Positions 35,408 through 48,700 of a DNA stretch of 64,000 nt are shown here, piece after piece. The notes under the pieces are model-generated. The model was given only the letters and a program-made list of their open reading frames with translations. It was not told where the DNA came from and ran no database searches. This DNA comes from Flavobacterium sp. JAS (GTDB lineage: Bacteria; Bacteroidota; Bacteroidia; Flavobacteriales; Flavobacteriaceae), in assembly GCF_020991455.1 (NCBI RefSeq), contig NZ_JAJMOX010000004.1:62001-126000 (forward strand), written 5' to 3'. The position numbers and the translations under genes are program-made. Each line of letters starts with the position of its first letter. Position 1 is the stretch's first letter.

Positions 35408-35431
35408 TTTATTAATTTATGAAATAAAACC

Positions 35432-35439
35432 CAAATTTA
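35432..35439 (-). promoter_or_regulatory. Candidate -7 element for the DUF4837 gene
   Basis: The minus strand reads TAAATTTG, 24 bp upstream of the ATG, in the short gap after the transglycosylase stop. Confidence 0.3.
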
Positions 35440-35453
35440 AATAAGATTTTTTA

Positions 35454-37295
35454 TTATCCGTTTATTTTAAGTTTCATTCCGGGTTTAATATCTCCATCTT
35501 TAATATTATTCCATTTTTTAATATCTGAAATTGTTATTCCAGGGTATTTTTTTGAAATACTATACAACGAATCTCCTTTTTTAACGTAATAATCTTCTCC
35601 CATTTTTGCAGAAGCTGCTTTTTTCTTAAATGGATCCATTGAATTATTTACTGCGATTGCTGTCGTTACATTGTTTCCTTCGACAATAGTAATAATTTTA
35701 GAGACGATTAACGTTTTACCTAAACCAACGTTGTTTGATGTTAGATTGTTCAGATCTTTTAAGTCAGCAACAGTCGTACCAAATTTTTTGGCAATACTTC
35801 CTAAATTATCTCCCGCTGCTACAACATACTCCTGATTTACTGTATTTGACTTTTCATTGCCATCTGCAGATGCAATTGCTGTTTCGGTATTTTTATCCGC
35901 TACAGGAGTCGTTTTTATTTCTTCAGTATTTTTAGCTATCGGATCAACATCTGATTTAATTTTTAATGTTCTTCCCAACGCAACTGCATTCGATTTAAGA
36001 TTATTCCATTTCTTTAAATCAGCTACATTTACATCATACTTTGCAGCAATTGTGCTTAAGTTATCTCCTTTTCTAATTTTATATAACTGAATATCTTTAG
36101 CCAATTCCAGTTTTTCCTTTACAATAGGTTTTGATCTAGGAGCAACTTTCATTGCCAATTGAGTCGGCAAAGTTCTTCTTTGTGATTGATAAGCTACATA
36201 ATCATAAATCTTATTTTCGTTTGAAACGAAAGTGGCAATTTTGTCTTTCGGCAAACGTAAAAAATGCTGCTCTCCTTGATAATAAGGCACTACATTTAAT
36301 TTATAAGAAGGATTTAAAAGCTGTATCTGAGATTGCGGCATGTCTAACAAATCTGCGATTTGCTTGAATGTCATTTCTTTTTTGATATTGATTGTATCTG
36401 TCTCGAAGTTTTTAACGACTGCTCTTTCCGGGTTAATTCCGTGTTCTTTATGATATTCAAAAAGATACATTGTTGCTAAGAAAGCCGGAACATAACCTTG
36501 TGTTTCTTTTGGAAGATAACTACGAATATCCCAGTATTTTGTTTTTCCGCCAGAACGACGAATTGCTTTTGTTACATTTCCCGGTCCTGAATTATAAGAA
36601 GCTAAAACCAGTTCCCAATCACCAAAAATGTTATACATCTTGGTCATATATTCTGATGCTGCGGCTGTAGCTTTAAGTGGATCACTACGCTCATCAATAT
36701 AAGAATCAATTTTAAGTGCGTATTGTTTTCCGGTTCCGTACATGAATTGCCAAAGTCCGGTGGCACCCATTTTAGAAACTGCTTTAGGATTTAAAGCAGA
36801 TTCTACAACGGCTAAATATTTAATTTCTAAAGGAACGTTTTGTTTGGCAAAAGCATCCTCAAAAATTGGGAAATAATATTCTGATAAAGCCATTAATCGA
36901 GAAAACGATTTTTTACGATTCTTAAGAAATGACTTTATTATATTTTCTAAACCTTGATTGTATTCAATTTCAAAAGGCGATTTCTCATTCATTGCCGTAA
37001 GTCGTTGTTTTAGCAACTCTGTTGGCAGTTCTTCATCAACGGTAACGTCTGTGTTGATAGTTTGAATGTCTTTTGACAGATCGTCATAAATATCTAAACT
37101 TGTAAGTTCTTTCATCCAAAGGCTATCTACGCGAGTAGCAACATCCTCCTTTTTGAAAGTACTCTTAACAGAATCAAGATAAGATAACTTTACTTCTGGT
37201 TTAATTTCTACCGTTGAAGTTGTTGCAGCTTCCTGCGCAAACATCGACATCGAAAAAAAAGCCGAAACCACTATTGATAATTTTTTTACAATCAT
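35454..37295 (-). CDS. MltD-like lytic transglycosylase with three C-terminal LysM domains
   Basis: Cleaves peptidoglycan to anhydromuropeptides. 613 residues from the ATG at 37295 (MIVKKLSIVVSAFF). Ten more residues are possible from 37325, but they lie before the signal peptide. The SLT domain has the catalytic E165 in AVVESALNPKAVSKMGATGLW, then YGTGKQYALKID and the ASYNSGPGNVTKAI motif. A degenerate LysM-like segment (about 310-350) precedes three clear LysM repeats, each with KKGD-L-SIAKKY-like wording (for example IRKGDNLSTIAAKYDVNV). The LysMs bind glycan. Confidence 0.94.
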   Translation of the reverse strand: MIVKKLSIVVSAFFSMSMFAQEAATTSTVEIKPEVKLSYLDSVKSTFKKEDVATRVDSLWMKELTSLDIYDDLSKDIQTINTDVTVDEELPTELLKQRLTAMNEKSPFEIEYNQGLENIIKSFLKNRKKSFSRLMALSEYYFPIFEDAFAKQNVPLEIKYLAVVESALNPKAVSKMGATGLWQFMYGTGKQYALKIDSYIDERSDPLKATAAASEYMTKMYNIFGDWELVLASYNSGPGNVTKAIRRSGGKTKYWDIRSYLPKETQGYVPAFLATMYLFEYHKEHGINPERAVVKNFETDTINIKKEMTFKQIADLLDMPQSQIQLLNPSYKLNVVPYYQGEQHFLRLPKDKIATFVSNENKIYDYVAYQSQRRTLPTQLAMKVAPRSKPIVKEKLELAKDIQLYKIRKGDNLSTIAAKYDVNVADLKKWNNLKSNAVALGRTLKIKSDVDPIAKNTEEIKTTPVADKNTETAIASADGNEKSNTVNQEYVVAAGDNLGSIAKKFGTTVADLKDLNNLTSNNVGLGKTLIVSKIITIVEGNNVTTAIAVNNSMDPFKKKAASAKMGEDYYVKKGDSLYSISKKYPGITISDIKKWNNIKDGDIKPGMKLKING

Positions 37296-37349
37296 ATAAC
37301 ATTTTTTTAAAATCCTATAATCCAAACAATTACAGAAGTCTTACTTTTG

Positions 37350-37357
37350 CAAACATA
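37350..37357 (-). promoter_or_regulatory. Candidate -7 element for the LysM transglycosylase
   Basis: The minus strand reads TATGTTTG, 55 bp upstream of the ATG at 37295. The nearest TTG at -33 is 24 bases away. Confidence 0.3.
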
Positions 37358-37405
37358 AATAGATTAACGATGAAAAATATGCAAAAAAATGTTAATTGTG
37401 ATATT

Positions 37406-38593
37406 TTAGTCTAAAATCGCGGCGATTCCAGGTAAAATTCTTCCTTCTAACATTTCCAGCATTGCGCCTCCACCAGTGGAAACGTAGCTCATTTTGTCTT
37501 CAAAACCAAACTGTTTTACAGCAGCAACAGAATCGCCACCTCCTACTAATGAAAAAGCACCGTTTTCAGTCGCTTCAGCAATATAATCACCTAATGCAAT
37601 AGTTCCTTTTGCAAATGATTCCATTTCAAAAACTCCTAATGGACCGTTCCATAAAATAGTTTTTGACTCCAGAATTACTTTTTTGAAGTTTTCTAAAGAT
37701 TTAGGACCTGCATCAAGACCTTGCCATCCGTCAGGAATTTCTCTAACATCTACTACTTTTGTATTTGCTGTATTTGAAAAATCATCAGCAGCAATTACAT
37801 CAACCGGAATATGAATTTGTACTCCTTTTTCTTTTGCTAATCTTAAAATTTCAAGTGCTAATTCTTGTTTATCATCTTCACAGATAGAATTTCCTATTTT
37901 TCCACCTAATGCTTTAACAAATGTAAAAGTCATTCCGCCACCAATGATCATGTGATCTACTTTGTCCAGAATGTTTTCGATAACTGTAATTTTCGAAGAA
38001 ACTTTAGATCCTCCAAGAACTGCCGTTACTGGTTTTTCGCTATTTTTAAGTACTTTATTTAAACTTTCAATTTCTTTAGCCAACAATGTTCCAAAACATT
38101 TTTCTGTTGGGAAAAATTGTGCAATAATTGTAGTCGAAGCATGTGCTCTGTGCGCTGTACCAAAAGCATCATTTACATAGATATCTCCAAGTGACGCTAA
38201 TTCTTTTGCAAAAGCAACATCTCCAGCTTCTTCTTCGGCGTGAAAACGTAAATTTTCTAATAATAAAACTTCTCCCGGTTGTAGATTTTTAGCAGCAGTT
38301 TGAGCTACTTCTCCAACACAGTTTTCAGCAAATTTAACGGGAACTCCTAAAATTTCAGAAGCTGTTTTTAAAATGTGTTTTAATGAATATTTTTCTTCTG
38401 CTCCTTTTGGTCTTCCTAAATGCGACATTAAAATAACGCTTCCGCCTTGTGCTAAAATTGCATCAATTGTAGGTTTCGCTGCTTCAATACGTGTTGCATC
38501 TGTTACATTAAAATTCTCATCCAGTGGCACATTAAAATCAACACGGATAATTGCTTTTTTATTTTTAAAATCGAAATCGTTTAAAGTTTTCAT
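37406..38593 (-). CDS. pgk: Phosphoglycerate kinase
   Basis: Transfers phosphate from 1,3-bisphosphoglycerate to ADP in glycolysis. 395 residues. Seen: [54 protein letters not shown], the [16 protein letters not shown] block and [16 protein letters not shown], then [13 protein letters not shown]. All domains are intact. It has its own good promoter. Confidence 0.98.
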   Translation of the reverse strand: MKTLNDFDFKNKKAIIRVDFNVPLDENFNVTDATRIEAAKPTIDAILAQGGSVILMSHLGRPKGAEEKYSLKHILKTASEILGVPVKFAENCVGEVAQTAAKNLQPGEVLLLENLRFHAEEEAGDVAFAKELASLGDIYVNDAFGTAHRAHASTTIIAQFFPTEKCFGTLLAKEIESLNKVLKNSEKPVTAVLGGSKVSSKITVIENILDKVDHMIIGGGMTFTFVKALGGKIGNSICEDDKQELALEILRLAKEKGVQIHIPVDVIAADDFSNTANTKVVDVREIPDGWQGLDAGPKSLENFKKVILESKTILWNGPLGVFEMESFAKGTIALGDYIAEATENGAFSLVGGGDSVAAVKQFGFEDKMSYVSTGGGAMLEMLEGRILPGIAAILD

Positions 38594-38626
38594 TATGATA
38601 GTTTTTTAATTTTTCTGATAGAAAAA

Positions 38627-38655
38627 CAAATATAGAACTTTTAAAGTACTAACAA
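38627..38655 (-). promoter_or_regulatory. Promoter for pgk (TTG-N18-TATATTTG)
   Basis: On the minus strand TTG (38655-38653), 18 bases, TATATTTG (38634-38627), a full match to the Flavobacterium consensus, 34 bp ahead of the pgk ATG. Confidence 0.65.
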
Positions 38656-38750
38656 ATTTGAAAATTCTAAAAATAATGTATCAATAACAACGAAAACGTT
38701 GTAAATCCTGAAAAAAAAACAAATTAGTATTAAAATGCTTAAAAATCGAA

Positions 38751-39725
38751 TTAATCGTGCACCGGACCTTCTGTACAAGGACAATTACTGATTGATTGTA
38801 AGAAATCGAAACCGATTGTAATAGAATGCGTACCCGTATTATAAGCTCCAAGATCGTTGAACATTACCTGGTATGAATATCCAAAATAGAATTTAGATTT
38901 CATGAAACCAACCATTGGTCCAACTGATAAAGGTTTAGGGAACTGATCGTTTAGGAAACGATATGAAACACCTATCCAGTAATAATCTTCGTAACGATTG
39001 TAACGTCTGTACTTGAAGTTGAAATCGGTTGTTGAACGTTTATCACTTGCGAAGTATTGGTAATAAACAGATGGCTCATATTCGATACGGTTGTTTTCTA
39101 AGTCTCTAAAAACAAATCCCGAGTAAACCTGATAGTTCGAAAGTAAATTTGGTTCTACTCCTCTGTATTTATCAGTGTTTTTCTTTAAAACGTTATTGGC
39201 ATTAAAACTTACATAAAATCCTTTATTACGATACAATGCACTAATATCAAAATTGTTATTGGCATTATAGCGATTATCTGTTACAGAAGGATCTATAACC
39301 GGATGTTCTATCGTAGTATTGAACTGATCTGTATCGATACGGAAAGTATTAAAGTTATACGAAATTCCAAAAGACAGATATTGCTTTGAATAATAATCTA
39401 AAATGATGTGGTGCGCAAATGAAACTTTTGCTCCCGTTTGACGAGTGTAACCATTTTTATCATTGTAAACTGAGATACCAACTCCTGAACGGTCTAAGAC
39501 CCTGAAATCAGCATAAAGCGATTGGTTCTCCGGTGCATCTTTAATTCCCACCCATTGTGTGAGTCCATTGGCTCTAATTCTAAGGTTATCACCAATACCG
39601 GCAAAAGCTGGTGAGATAACAAAAGGATTGTCTGCAAGATATTGCGTAAAAACTGGTAGGTTTAACTCTTGGCTGTAACTTGTTGTTACAGCCATGAGTA
39701 CTAAAGATAAAATAAACTTTTTCAT
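38751..39725 (-). CDS. sprF: SprF-like type IX secretion partner (PorP/SprF family)
   Basis: Outer-membrane beta-barrel-type protein. In F. johnsoniae, SprF is needed for secretion of SprB to the cell surface. 324 residues from the ATG at 39725 (MKKFILSLVLMAVTTSYSQ, a clear signal peptide). The family opening LPVFTQYLADNPFVISPAFAG, the repeated YADFRVLDRSGVGISVYNDK-type strands, and a final GTHSITIGFDFL strand support PorP/SprF. It lies 44 bp after the sprB stop with no promoter box in the gap, so it is the last gene of the operon. Confidence 0.93.
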   Translation of the reverse strand: MKKFILSLVLMAVTTSYSQELNLPVFTQYLADNPFVISPAFAGIGDNLRIRANGLTQWVGIKDAPENQSLYADFRVLDRSGVGISVYNDKNGYTRQTGAKVSFAHHIILDYYSKQYLSFGISYNFNTFRIDTDQFNTTIEHPVIDPSVTDNRYNANNNFDISALYRNKGFYVSFNANNVLKKNTDKYRGVEPNLLSNYQVYSGFVFRDLENNRIEYEPSVYYQYFASDKRSTTDFNFKYRRYNRYEDYYWIGVSYRFLNDQFPKPLSVGPMVGFMKSKFYFGYSYQVMFNDLGAYNTGTHSITIGFDFLQSISNCPCTEGPVHD

Positions 39726-39769
39726 TGTAATAATTTTTTTAGATAACATCATTAGGGGCTCTTATTTTG

Positions 39770-42700
39770 TTATCTGTATAAAGTGAAATGTCCTACAAAC
39801 TCTCTGTCATCTTTCTCGTCATTCAATTTAAGAACATACCAGTAATCTCCAGAAGGTAATTCTGCACCGTTATATCTACCATCCCATTTTTGACCATAGT
39901 GATACTTAGCAATTACACGACCGTATCTATCAAAGATAGAGAACTCAAGCTTGTCGTAAATATTTGTACAACCAGGACCCCAAGTGGTATTTGTTGCACC
40001 AGACGGAGTAAAGTAGTTATCAAGACACACATCTATGTATTTAACTGGGATAGATTTCGTATCTGTACAACCGTTTTTATCTCTAACAATGATTGTATAA
40101 GTATCTGTTTTATAGATCTTGAATTTATTTTCAGAACTAAAGTTGATACCATCTATACTGTATTCATAATCCCCGCTTCCGCCAGTAGCTGTCGCTGTGA
40201 TCACGTTCCAAACACCTTTCTCTTCAGACAAAGTTAATACTAATGGATCAACAGTTTTTATAATGAAACTTGTATCTGCACTACATCCGTTTGTATGTCT
40301 CACTTTGATTACGTGATTACCTGGAGTAAGACCTGTAAAGATGTTATTCATTTGCCATTGACCACCATCTAAACTGTAATCAATCTCAGAATGATCTCCA
40401 TCATAACCAGGATCTACTGTTACCATATTTGAAGCTGCATTGTTCACACAGTCATAGTTAACTTCATTAGTTGGATTAAGCGTTACTGCTGCATCCATAG
40501 CAATGTCTACCTGACCGTTACAACCACTAGCATCTACAAAGTAAACAATATGTGGACCTCCTGACAGATTATCGAAATCAAATCTTGTCTGACCTGCAGT
40601 ACCTTGCGTAAATGGTCCGTTTTCGGCATCAAGACTTACACTATATTCTGCAGTACCTCCTGAAACTATGATACTAAATGCTCCATCTTTCTCACCAGCA
40701 CATGTTTCCTGGAATAAAGAACCGTCTACTAAAGCTCCGGTTAATGGATTTGGTTCTTTTACTTCAACGTCTTTGATGAATATATAACATTCATTTTCGT
40801 CTTGAACTAATACATCATAGAAACCTGGTTTCAAGTTTTCGAATACATTTTTGTCAAAGAACTGTCTGAACTCAGGCTCGATTGCATATTTATAAACTCC
40901 TGTTCCACCTGCAGCATTTACAGTAATTTTTCCATTATTGAAACCATTACAAGTAACGTCTGTTGGTATTGCTTCGGCTGATAAAGCTATGTTAGGTTCT
41001 TTTATTTCAACCATAACTGAGTTTACTGAACAATCAGAACTTTCTAGTTTTACTATGTATTTTCCAACTGGTAACTCTGTAAATACTCCTGGAGTAACTT
41101 GTGTTGGGGCTGGAGTAATATTAACTCCTGCAGCATTTTGCAACGTATAAACATAGTTTCCTAAACCTCCTGTTGCTACTACTGTAATTGTACCTTCGGC
41201 ACTTCCTTTACATTTAATATCAACACCAACCACGCTTGTAAAATCTAATTTTGGAACTACTGGAACGTTAACAATGTTTGACACAGTGCTAACACAACCA
41301 TTTTGATCTTTTACAAAATATTGGTAGTCTTTACTTACAGTTGTTTTTGGCAATGTAATATCAATACTTCCATTGAACGAAGCTGAATAATTTGTTCCAT
41401 CTTCACTATAGTAATATGGCGCATTTCCACCTGTAACTGTAAGTTTCAATATTGGTACTAATTGACATGTTTCATTTCTAGCTATAGCTAATGACGGTTT
41501 TACTTCCGTTGGCTGACCAATAACTACTGTGTTCGAAACACTTGTACAAGTCCAGGTATCTTTTACAGTTACCGTATATGTTCCTGCTTTTAATCCTGTA
41601 AATTGATTAATAATACCTTGTGATTCTTCTACCGTTACAGTTCCATCAGCTAATACTCCGTTTAACGTGTAAGTATAATTTCCTGAACCTCCAGTTATTG
41701 AATTAATAGTTACAACTCCATTATCATTATCAAAACAAGTCAACATTGGAGTAGCACTTATTTGAATCTGTATTGGTGTCGGGTTTACTAATTTAGCACC
41801 AACAGACGCTTCACAACCAAGACCATCTTTAACAAAAACAGTATAATCTCCAGCTGTTAAATTATCAAATATTGGTGAACTATTATATGGTTTAACTGTA
41901 ATACCTGCAGATCTTAACTCGTATAGATATTCACCTGGCCATCCGCCTGTTGCATTTGCAATGATTACACCATCATTATTACCTGTTGCACAAGTAATTT
42001 CAGACTGCGTTTTTGTAACAACCAATTCTGCCGTTGGCTGCTCAATTGTGAATATAACTGCAGCTGTTGTACACTCTGGAGAATTCTTCAATTTAGCTGT
42101 AACACTATATTGTCCCGCAACAAGGTTGATCTCTGTATTTGGACCATCACCTGTTCTAACAGCTGTACTTGGGTAAGGTCCTGTAATTGTATACGTGAAT
42201 GGTCCTGCTGGATTACCCAGATTATCCAATAACGTTAAATTAACAACTCCCGCTGTAGTACCATAACAAATTTTATCACTTGTCGGTACTGCTTTTAGTA
42301 CAAATACATTTGGTTCGAAGATGAAATGAACAGCTTCAATAATACATTTTGTATCTGTGTTTAGAACTGAAATTATATAGTTACCTACATCTAATCCTGC
42401 AAATTTTCCATCATTATTTGTAATTGGTCCATAAACAGTTCCGTTAGTTCCATTTATAGTGTAATCGAATATTCCAGGAACATCAACACCATTTTTGTCT
42501 TTAACTGCAGCACTGATGCTTTCCTTGTTAATACAAGTTATCTTAGTATCTACATTAATTACTACTTTGTCCATAGCAATAAATGCTTTAACCGGAGCAG
42601 TCTGAGTATTACCAATACAACCTTTATCATCTTTAACAATTATTGTATAAGTACCTCCTGTATAATCCATTTCTGTAAATACATTTCTAGGTCCGCTGTA

Positions 42701-45700
42701 CTTTACTACTCCGTTTTTAATGAAATCGTAAGTGTAGTTTCCAGAACCACCTGTTACTCCATTAACAGTAATTGTTGCATAGTTACTATTATTTTCATTT
42801 GTACAACCATATTCAAGAACTGCTGGTGCTGGAACTGCGATTATAGCTGGGGTTTCAACCTTTACTAGCATTGAATCTGGACAACCTCTTCCTGAAACAA
42901 CTTCAACTGTGTAATCTCCAGCGGCTAATCCAGTAAAATACGGATTTACTTGTGGTGTACCGCCGTTTAGGCTATACATATAAGTAGGATTATTATTTGC
43001 ACCTGTTTGATCTATAACAGCTGTAATTGTACCATCTGTACTTCCAAAACATGTTACTGGCGTAGAAGTTGCATCAAATCCTATGATAGGAGTTGCTGCG
43101 CCTAATGTTACGTCAACCTTTGCAGGACAACCTGTTGTTAAATCTGTTACAACAATTGTATGTTTACCAGCACTTAAAAGTGTAAAATTAGCCGGTGTTG
43201 TAGTAATAGTTGTGGTTCCAATTGTATAACTGTAATTACCTGAACCACCCGTTGCTGAAGCGCTAAGGCTTCCGTCACCATCAGCACAAGTTGGCAATAC
43301 AACATTATTATATTTTAAATCTAGTGGCTCTAAAATTTCTACAAGAGCAGTAAATTCAAAAGTACATCCAAATTTATCTTTTACTGTTAAATCGTATTTA
43401 CCTGGTACATTCACTGTAAATGTTTTACCAGTTTGGAAGTCTCCTCCAATACTATATGTGAAAGGTGCCATACCTGTAGCTAAAGCATCATTTACAACTA
43501 TTTCATAATTACCATCAATATCAGCACATTGAGATGTTGCCGAAGCTGTAAATCCTGCTGGCAATGGATCTGTAGTAATGTTCACTGTTATAGGAGCAGA
43601 AATACATCCATTCTGATCTTTGGCATAAACAAACCAAGAAGGAGTTGCAGGATCTAATTCTCTAATGCTAGCTGCATCAAATGCTCCAGCTGGATCTCCA
43701 GCAGTTACAAATGAATACGTATAATCTGGACTTCCGCCGCCGCCTTGAACGGTTACTAAAGCACCTTTTATACAATTTGCAGGTATCTTATCTATTTCAG
43801 TAACTATAACCACGCTTGGTTGTTTTACAATCACTGAATAATCCGTAGGACAAGTTGTAATATCATCAACAATACTGATTTTATAAGTTCCAAAAGCTAA
43901 ACCAGTTAATGGAATCTCAACATCAGAAGTTGTAGTTGATGCTACAAAAGGAGCGCCATCTTTAGTTATTGTATATGTATATGTACCAGCAAATTTAGAA
44001 ATCGCAAATGTAATTTTTCCATCATTTGTAGTATTACAAGACATATCCGTAAGTAACGTATTTGTCACTTCTATTTTAACAACATCCTTAATAGGAAGTA
44101 ATTCGTCGTATGAACATTTGTTGTTATCTGTTACTCTAAACATATAGTCACCAAATGGTAATCCGTTAAATACTGCTGGAATTGTATTATTCGCAACTGT
44201 TACAGGAGCGTAAGGCACTGCAGGAGCCGCACCATTGAACTCAGTAATTTCAAATGTTAACTGACCAACACCATTTGTTGCAGTAACTGATACATTACTG
44301 CTGTTTCCAGTTGCACATGTAATAGCAGTTGCTGTAAATGAAAGGTCTGATGGTTTGTTCAACGGAATAATTGGAATCGCTACCGGGCTGGTAAATTCAC
44401 ATCCGTTTGCATCTCTAACAACATAAGTAACTGTTTGGGGAGTACCATCTTCATTATCTATAACTGTGAAAGTATTATCTCCATCAAAACCTCTATTATT
44501 GAAGTTGTAAGTGTAGCCTGGCGTACCATCTTGAGCAGTAACCTCTATTACAGTTTTAGTACTACATGATGTATTTGGTAAAATAGCATGAGTAGCTTTA
44601 AGCTCTGCTGGTTCAGTTAAAACAACCGGAATTGCCAATGAAGAACATCCTTTGCTGTCTGTTACAATAACAGAGTAATTACCTGCTGTTAAACCTGTGT
44701 AAGTTCCAGAAGTATTTCCTGTATTATTACCGGCAGGGGTTAATGCAAAAGTATAAGGACCAACTCCTTTTGAAGGCGTGATTGTTAAACTTCCATCTGT
44801 ATCAGACATACATTTTAAATCAACATGAGCTTCTGTACCCTCTGGCTGTTCAGGAACGGTTACCTTTTCTGTATTTGTTGTTACAGAACAAGCTGGTGTA
44901 TTACTATCTGTAATTACAAAATAGTAATCTCCATCTGCTGTCGGTGAAACTGTAAAATCACCTGGAGTAGTTGTTAAAGCACCCGTTGCAACTCCATTGA
45001 AATACATTTGATAACTATATGGTGTTACTCCGCCTATAATTACGACATCTATTGTAGCAGCTGTTGCGCCTGTACAGTATAAATCTTTCTTTAAAGTTGC
45101 ACTTGCAGTTAATTGTTTCTGGATAACAAAAGTTTTGCTATCCTTACAACCGTTATCATCAATAACTGTTAATATATAACTGCCATCTGCAGTGAATTTT
45201 GCTAAAGAACTTACAGGTAAACCATTTACAGTAAATGATTTCACTCCATTGTAAGTTGTAGACAATGCATCAAGATCAACCGTTAATTCTGCACCAACAA
45301 AACATTGCTGCGCCGGCATATTTAGAACCGGAGGCAAGTTGTAAGTAACAAGAACATTTTGTGGTCCTGCAATACAACCGTTTGCATCCTTCACATAAAC
45401 ATCCCAAGATAGATCAACCAAACCGGTATGAGCTGTAAATGGTGTATTAATATTATCTGTAAAAGTTGTAGGAGCAGGATCTAATCCTTTAACGACAGCA
45501 TAAGTATAAGGAGATGTTCCTCCTGTTACGCTGGTAACTTTAATTTCTGAATCAGGACTGTTACAAAATACTTTTGTAGCAGTTGCCGCGATCACCATTG
45601 GAGCCGGCATTGTAATTATAACATCAGCTGATTTAGAACAATTTGTTGTCTTGTCTGTAACTGATATTGTATAAGTACCTTCAACAAGACCAGTTACTGT

Positions 45701-48700
45701 AATAACGTCAGATACTACAGTTGGTGCATTGTATGCTAATCCAGCAGGAGTACTTGTAACTCCAATAGTATAATTTCCGGTTGAACTAAAGTCAGAAACT
45801 GTGAAAGTTGCTGTACCATTGTTATCCGTTCCGTTTGCAGTATTACAACTTACATTTGTAAATGATGTACGTGAAATATTGATTGGAACAACCGGTGAAA
45901 CTTTAAAAGTATCTTCTATGTAACATCCGTTAGCATCTGTAACTCTAAATAAGTAATTTACATTTGTATCTAAATTTGTAAATGTATCTACTGCTAGGTT
46001 ATTAACATATGTAGGTGAAATAATTTCATATTTCGCATAAGGAGTATAACCTCCGGCTACAATAACTTTAACATCAGCAACGTTTGTTGGACAAACCGGA
46101 GCTGTCACTATTGAAAAGTTAATACTCGTTAGTTTTTGATATGGAGCTACATTTACGGTATCATCGTACATACATCCTTTAGAATCTTTTACGTAATAAT
46201 GCACTGTTTCTCCCGCAATATTATCTACTAATTTAGTATTATCATCGTAGTACACTGCACCTCCATCAAAATTATATTGATATAGTCCTGTTCCACCTGT
46301 TCCAACAACTGTTACTACAGCTTCTTTAACCGAATTACTTGTATTACAGCTAAAAGGATCTACAGTTACAATAGCGCCTACAGCTGCTGTTGGCTGACCC
46401 ACGTCGAAAATCTTTGTAAGCGGACAGCCTTTTCCTGAAGTTACTGTAATTTCATAACTACCCTGAGGAACGTTTGTAAATACATTACCTACCAATACAA
46501 TTCCACCAGGAAGAGGTGTTGCCGTTGCTGAAGCAATAGCATAAGTATACACTGGTTCTGTATTACCCGGAAGTAAATTCACAGTAATAGTTCCTGTATT
46601 AGAATTAAAACAAGTAGCATCTACTACAACTGCATCAAAAGTTACAGGAATTGGAAGTGCAAGCTCAACCGGAACGGTTGCGCTACAAACACCATCTGTC
46701 ACAGTAACAGTATAGTTTCCTGCTGCGATGTTAGTAATAACATTATTTGTTACAACTGCACCAGGAGCATCAATAGTATATGTATATGTACCTGCACCAC
46801 CCGTAGTTGTTAATGTTATTTTCCCTCCGTTTATTGCTAAACACGTTGGATCAGTATTAATTACAGCAGGCAATAAATTAAGAGGGGCATTAATATTTAT
46901 AGTTTTAAAATCAACACATCCGTTGACATCTTTAATATAAATTGTATGTGAACCAGATGAAAGGTTTGTTACATTATGAGGTAATCCACCAGGAATACTC
47001 ACATACGAGTTATCACTATCCACACTAATTGAATAAGCACCTGTACCGCTAGTAGTTGCAGAAACTTCTACTGTAAATGCGCCTTCTGCCGCACAGTCGT
47101 TAAGTAAATCTAAAGCAATTACCGGACTTGAATCTACAGGAATTACTTGTCCTAAAGGAACCTCACAACCTTGTGAGTCTCTAACAACTATATTCCAATT
47201 TGTTCCTAAACTAGGATCTAATTCTAAAACATTATTAGTGCTTGTAAAAACTGTAGGAATAGCTGGTGCAACAGCAACACCATAATAATATGGACCTGTT
47301 CCGCCTGTCGTTTTTATTGTTACAAAAGCACCATTATGACAGTTAGCAGGAATCACTGAAGTAATATTTGACTTCAGAGGCTGAGCTGGTTGGGTGATTT
47401 CAAAAGTGTAAGCTGTTGAACATTGTGTTTGATCATCTTCTGTAACCTGTAATACATAGTTACCCGCTGGTAAATTAGGTATAGTATGGGTTACAGGACC
47501 ACCTGCTGGCCCAGTTAATGGTCCTCCAATTGGTGGTGAAACTGGTAACAATGTTAAAGCATTAAGTATTCTATAATTTATCTGTGTTACAGCTGCATTA
47601 TAATTCTGAACTGTAAACTTTAATGTTCCATTAGAATCACCGGCACAAGTAGCATTTGTACTTGCTGTACCCGTAATTTTAATTGCAGATGGAGCTGGTG
47701 GTGTTGGAACCTCTACAATAGAAATACAATTATTAACATCTCTTACTTGCAAGAAGTAAGTTGTATTATGTAATAATCCCTTGAAAAGATAGCTATTACT
47801 AGCTATTGCTGCAGTTTCTGTCTGACCAAAAATAGAATATTTGTAAGGCCCTGTTCCACCGCTTGTAGTAACTAAAATATCTACACCAGTAGCACAACTA
47901 TTCGAATCTACTGTACTAGTTACTTTTAAATAAGGAGGTGTTTCAATTCTAAGTCTTGGTGTTTCAAATTTACATCCGTTAGCATCTACAATTGTAATGT
48001 AGTAATAACCAAAATCAAGTCCTGAAAAAGTATAAGGAGTTGTTGGTAGTGTTGCAGAATTTTCAGTGTATGTTGCTAATTGAGCATGGTTTGTATCATA
48101 TAATGTATATACATAGGGAGCACTACCTCCAGAATCTACATTTACACTAAAAGTTCCAAGAGTATTTAAATTACAAATAATTGGAGTTTGAGTTACAATC
48201 CCTACAATTGGAGCAGGGTTCGTTAAAACAACTGTATTAGCATATTCACAACCTTTTACGTCTCTAACAATATAATTGTAAGTTCCTGCTGCTAATCCTC
48301 CAAATACATAAGCATCATCAAAAGCTAATCCATTAAAACTATATTTAAATGGTGCTTCTCCGGTAAGTGCATTCAAACGCACTACACCATCTACACCGGC
48401 ATTACAAGTTGGATTAGTAGGAGTGCTAGATGCTGTTACAGTTGGGGTAGGATTAATAACAACTGTACTGGTTTCTTTAGTACAACCATTAGCATCTGTA
48501 ATTTCAAATTGGTAAGTTCCTGCTGTTCCTGTAGTATATACAAATGATGTTGATACTCCTGCAAAAGGAATTGGTGTTCCTGTGTAAGCACCAGGAAGCA
48601 TTTTTACTCTGTATCCAAACGCTGGTTTTCCTCCTACTACCGATACATTTATCGTAGCATCTGTAGGTGAAACAGCCGCACAAGTAAGATCTTTTGTTCT

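Noticed and set aside
38687..38702. Hairpin ACAACG-AAAA-CGTTGT after sprF as a terminator
   Set aside because: The stem is only six bases and no T-run follows on the minus strand.
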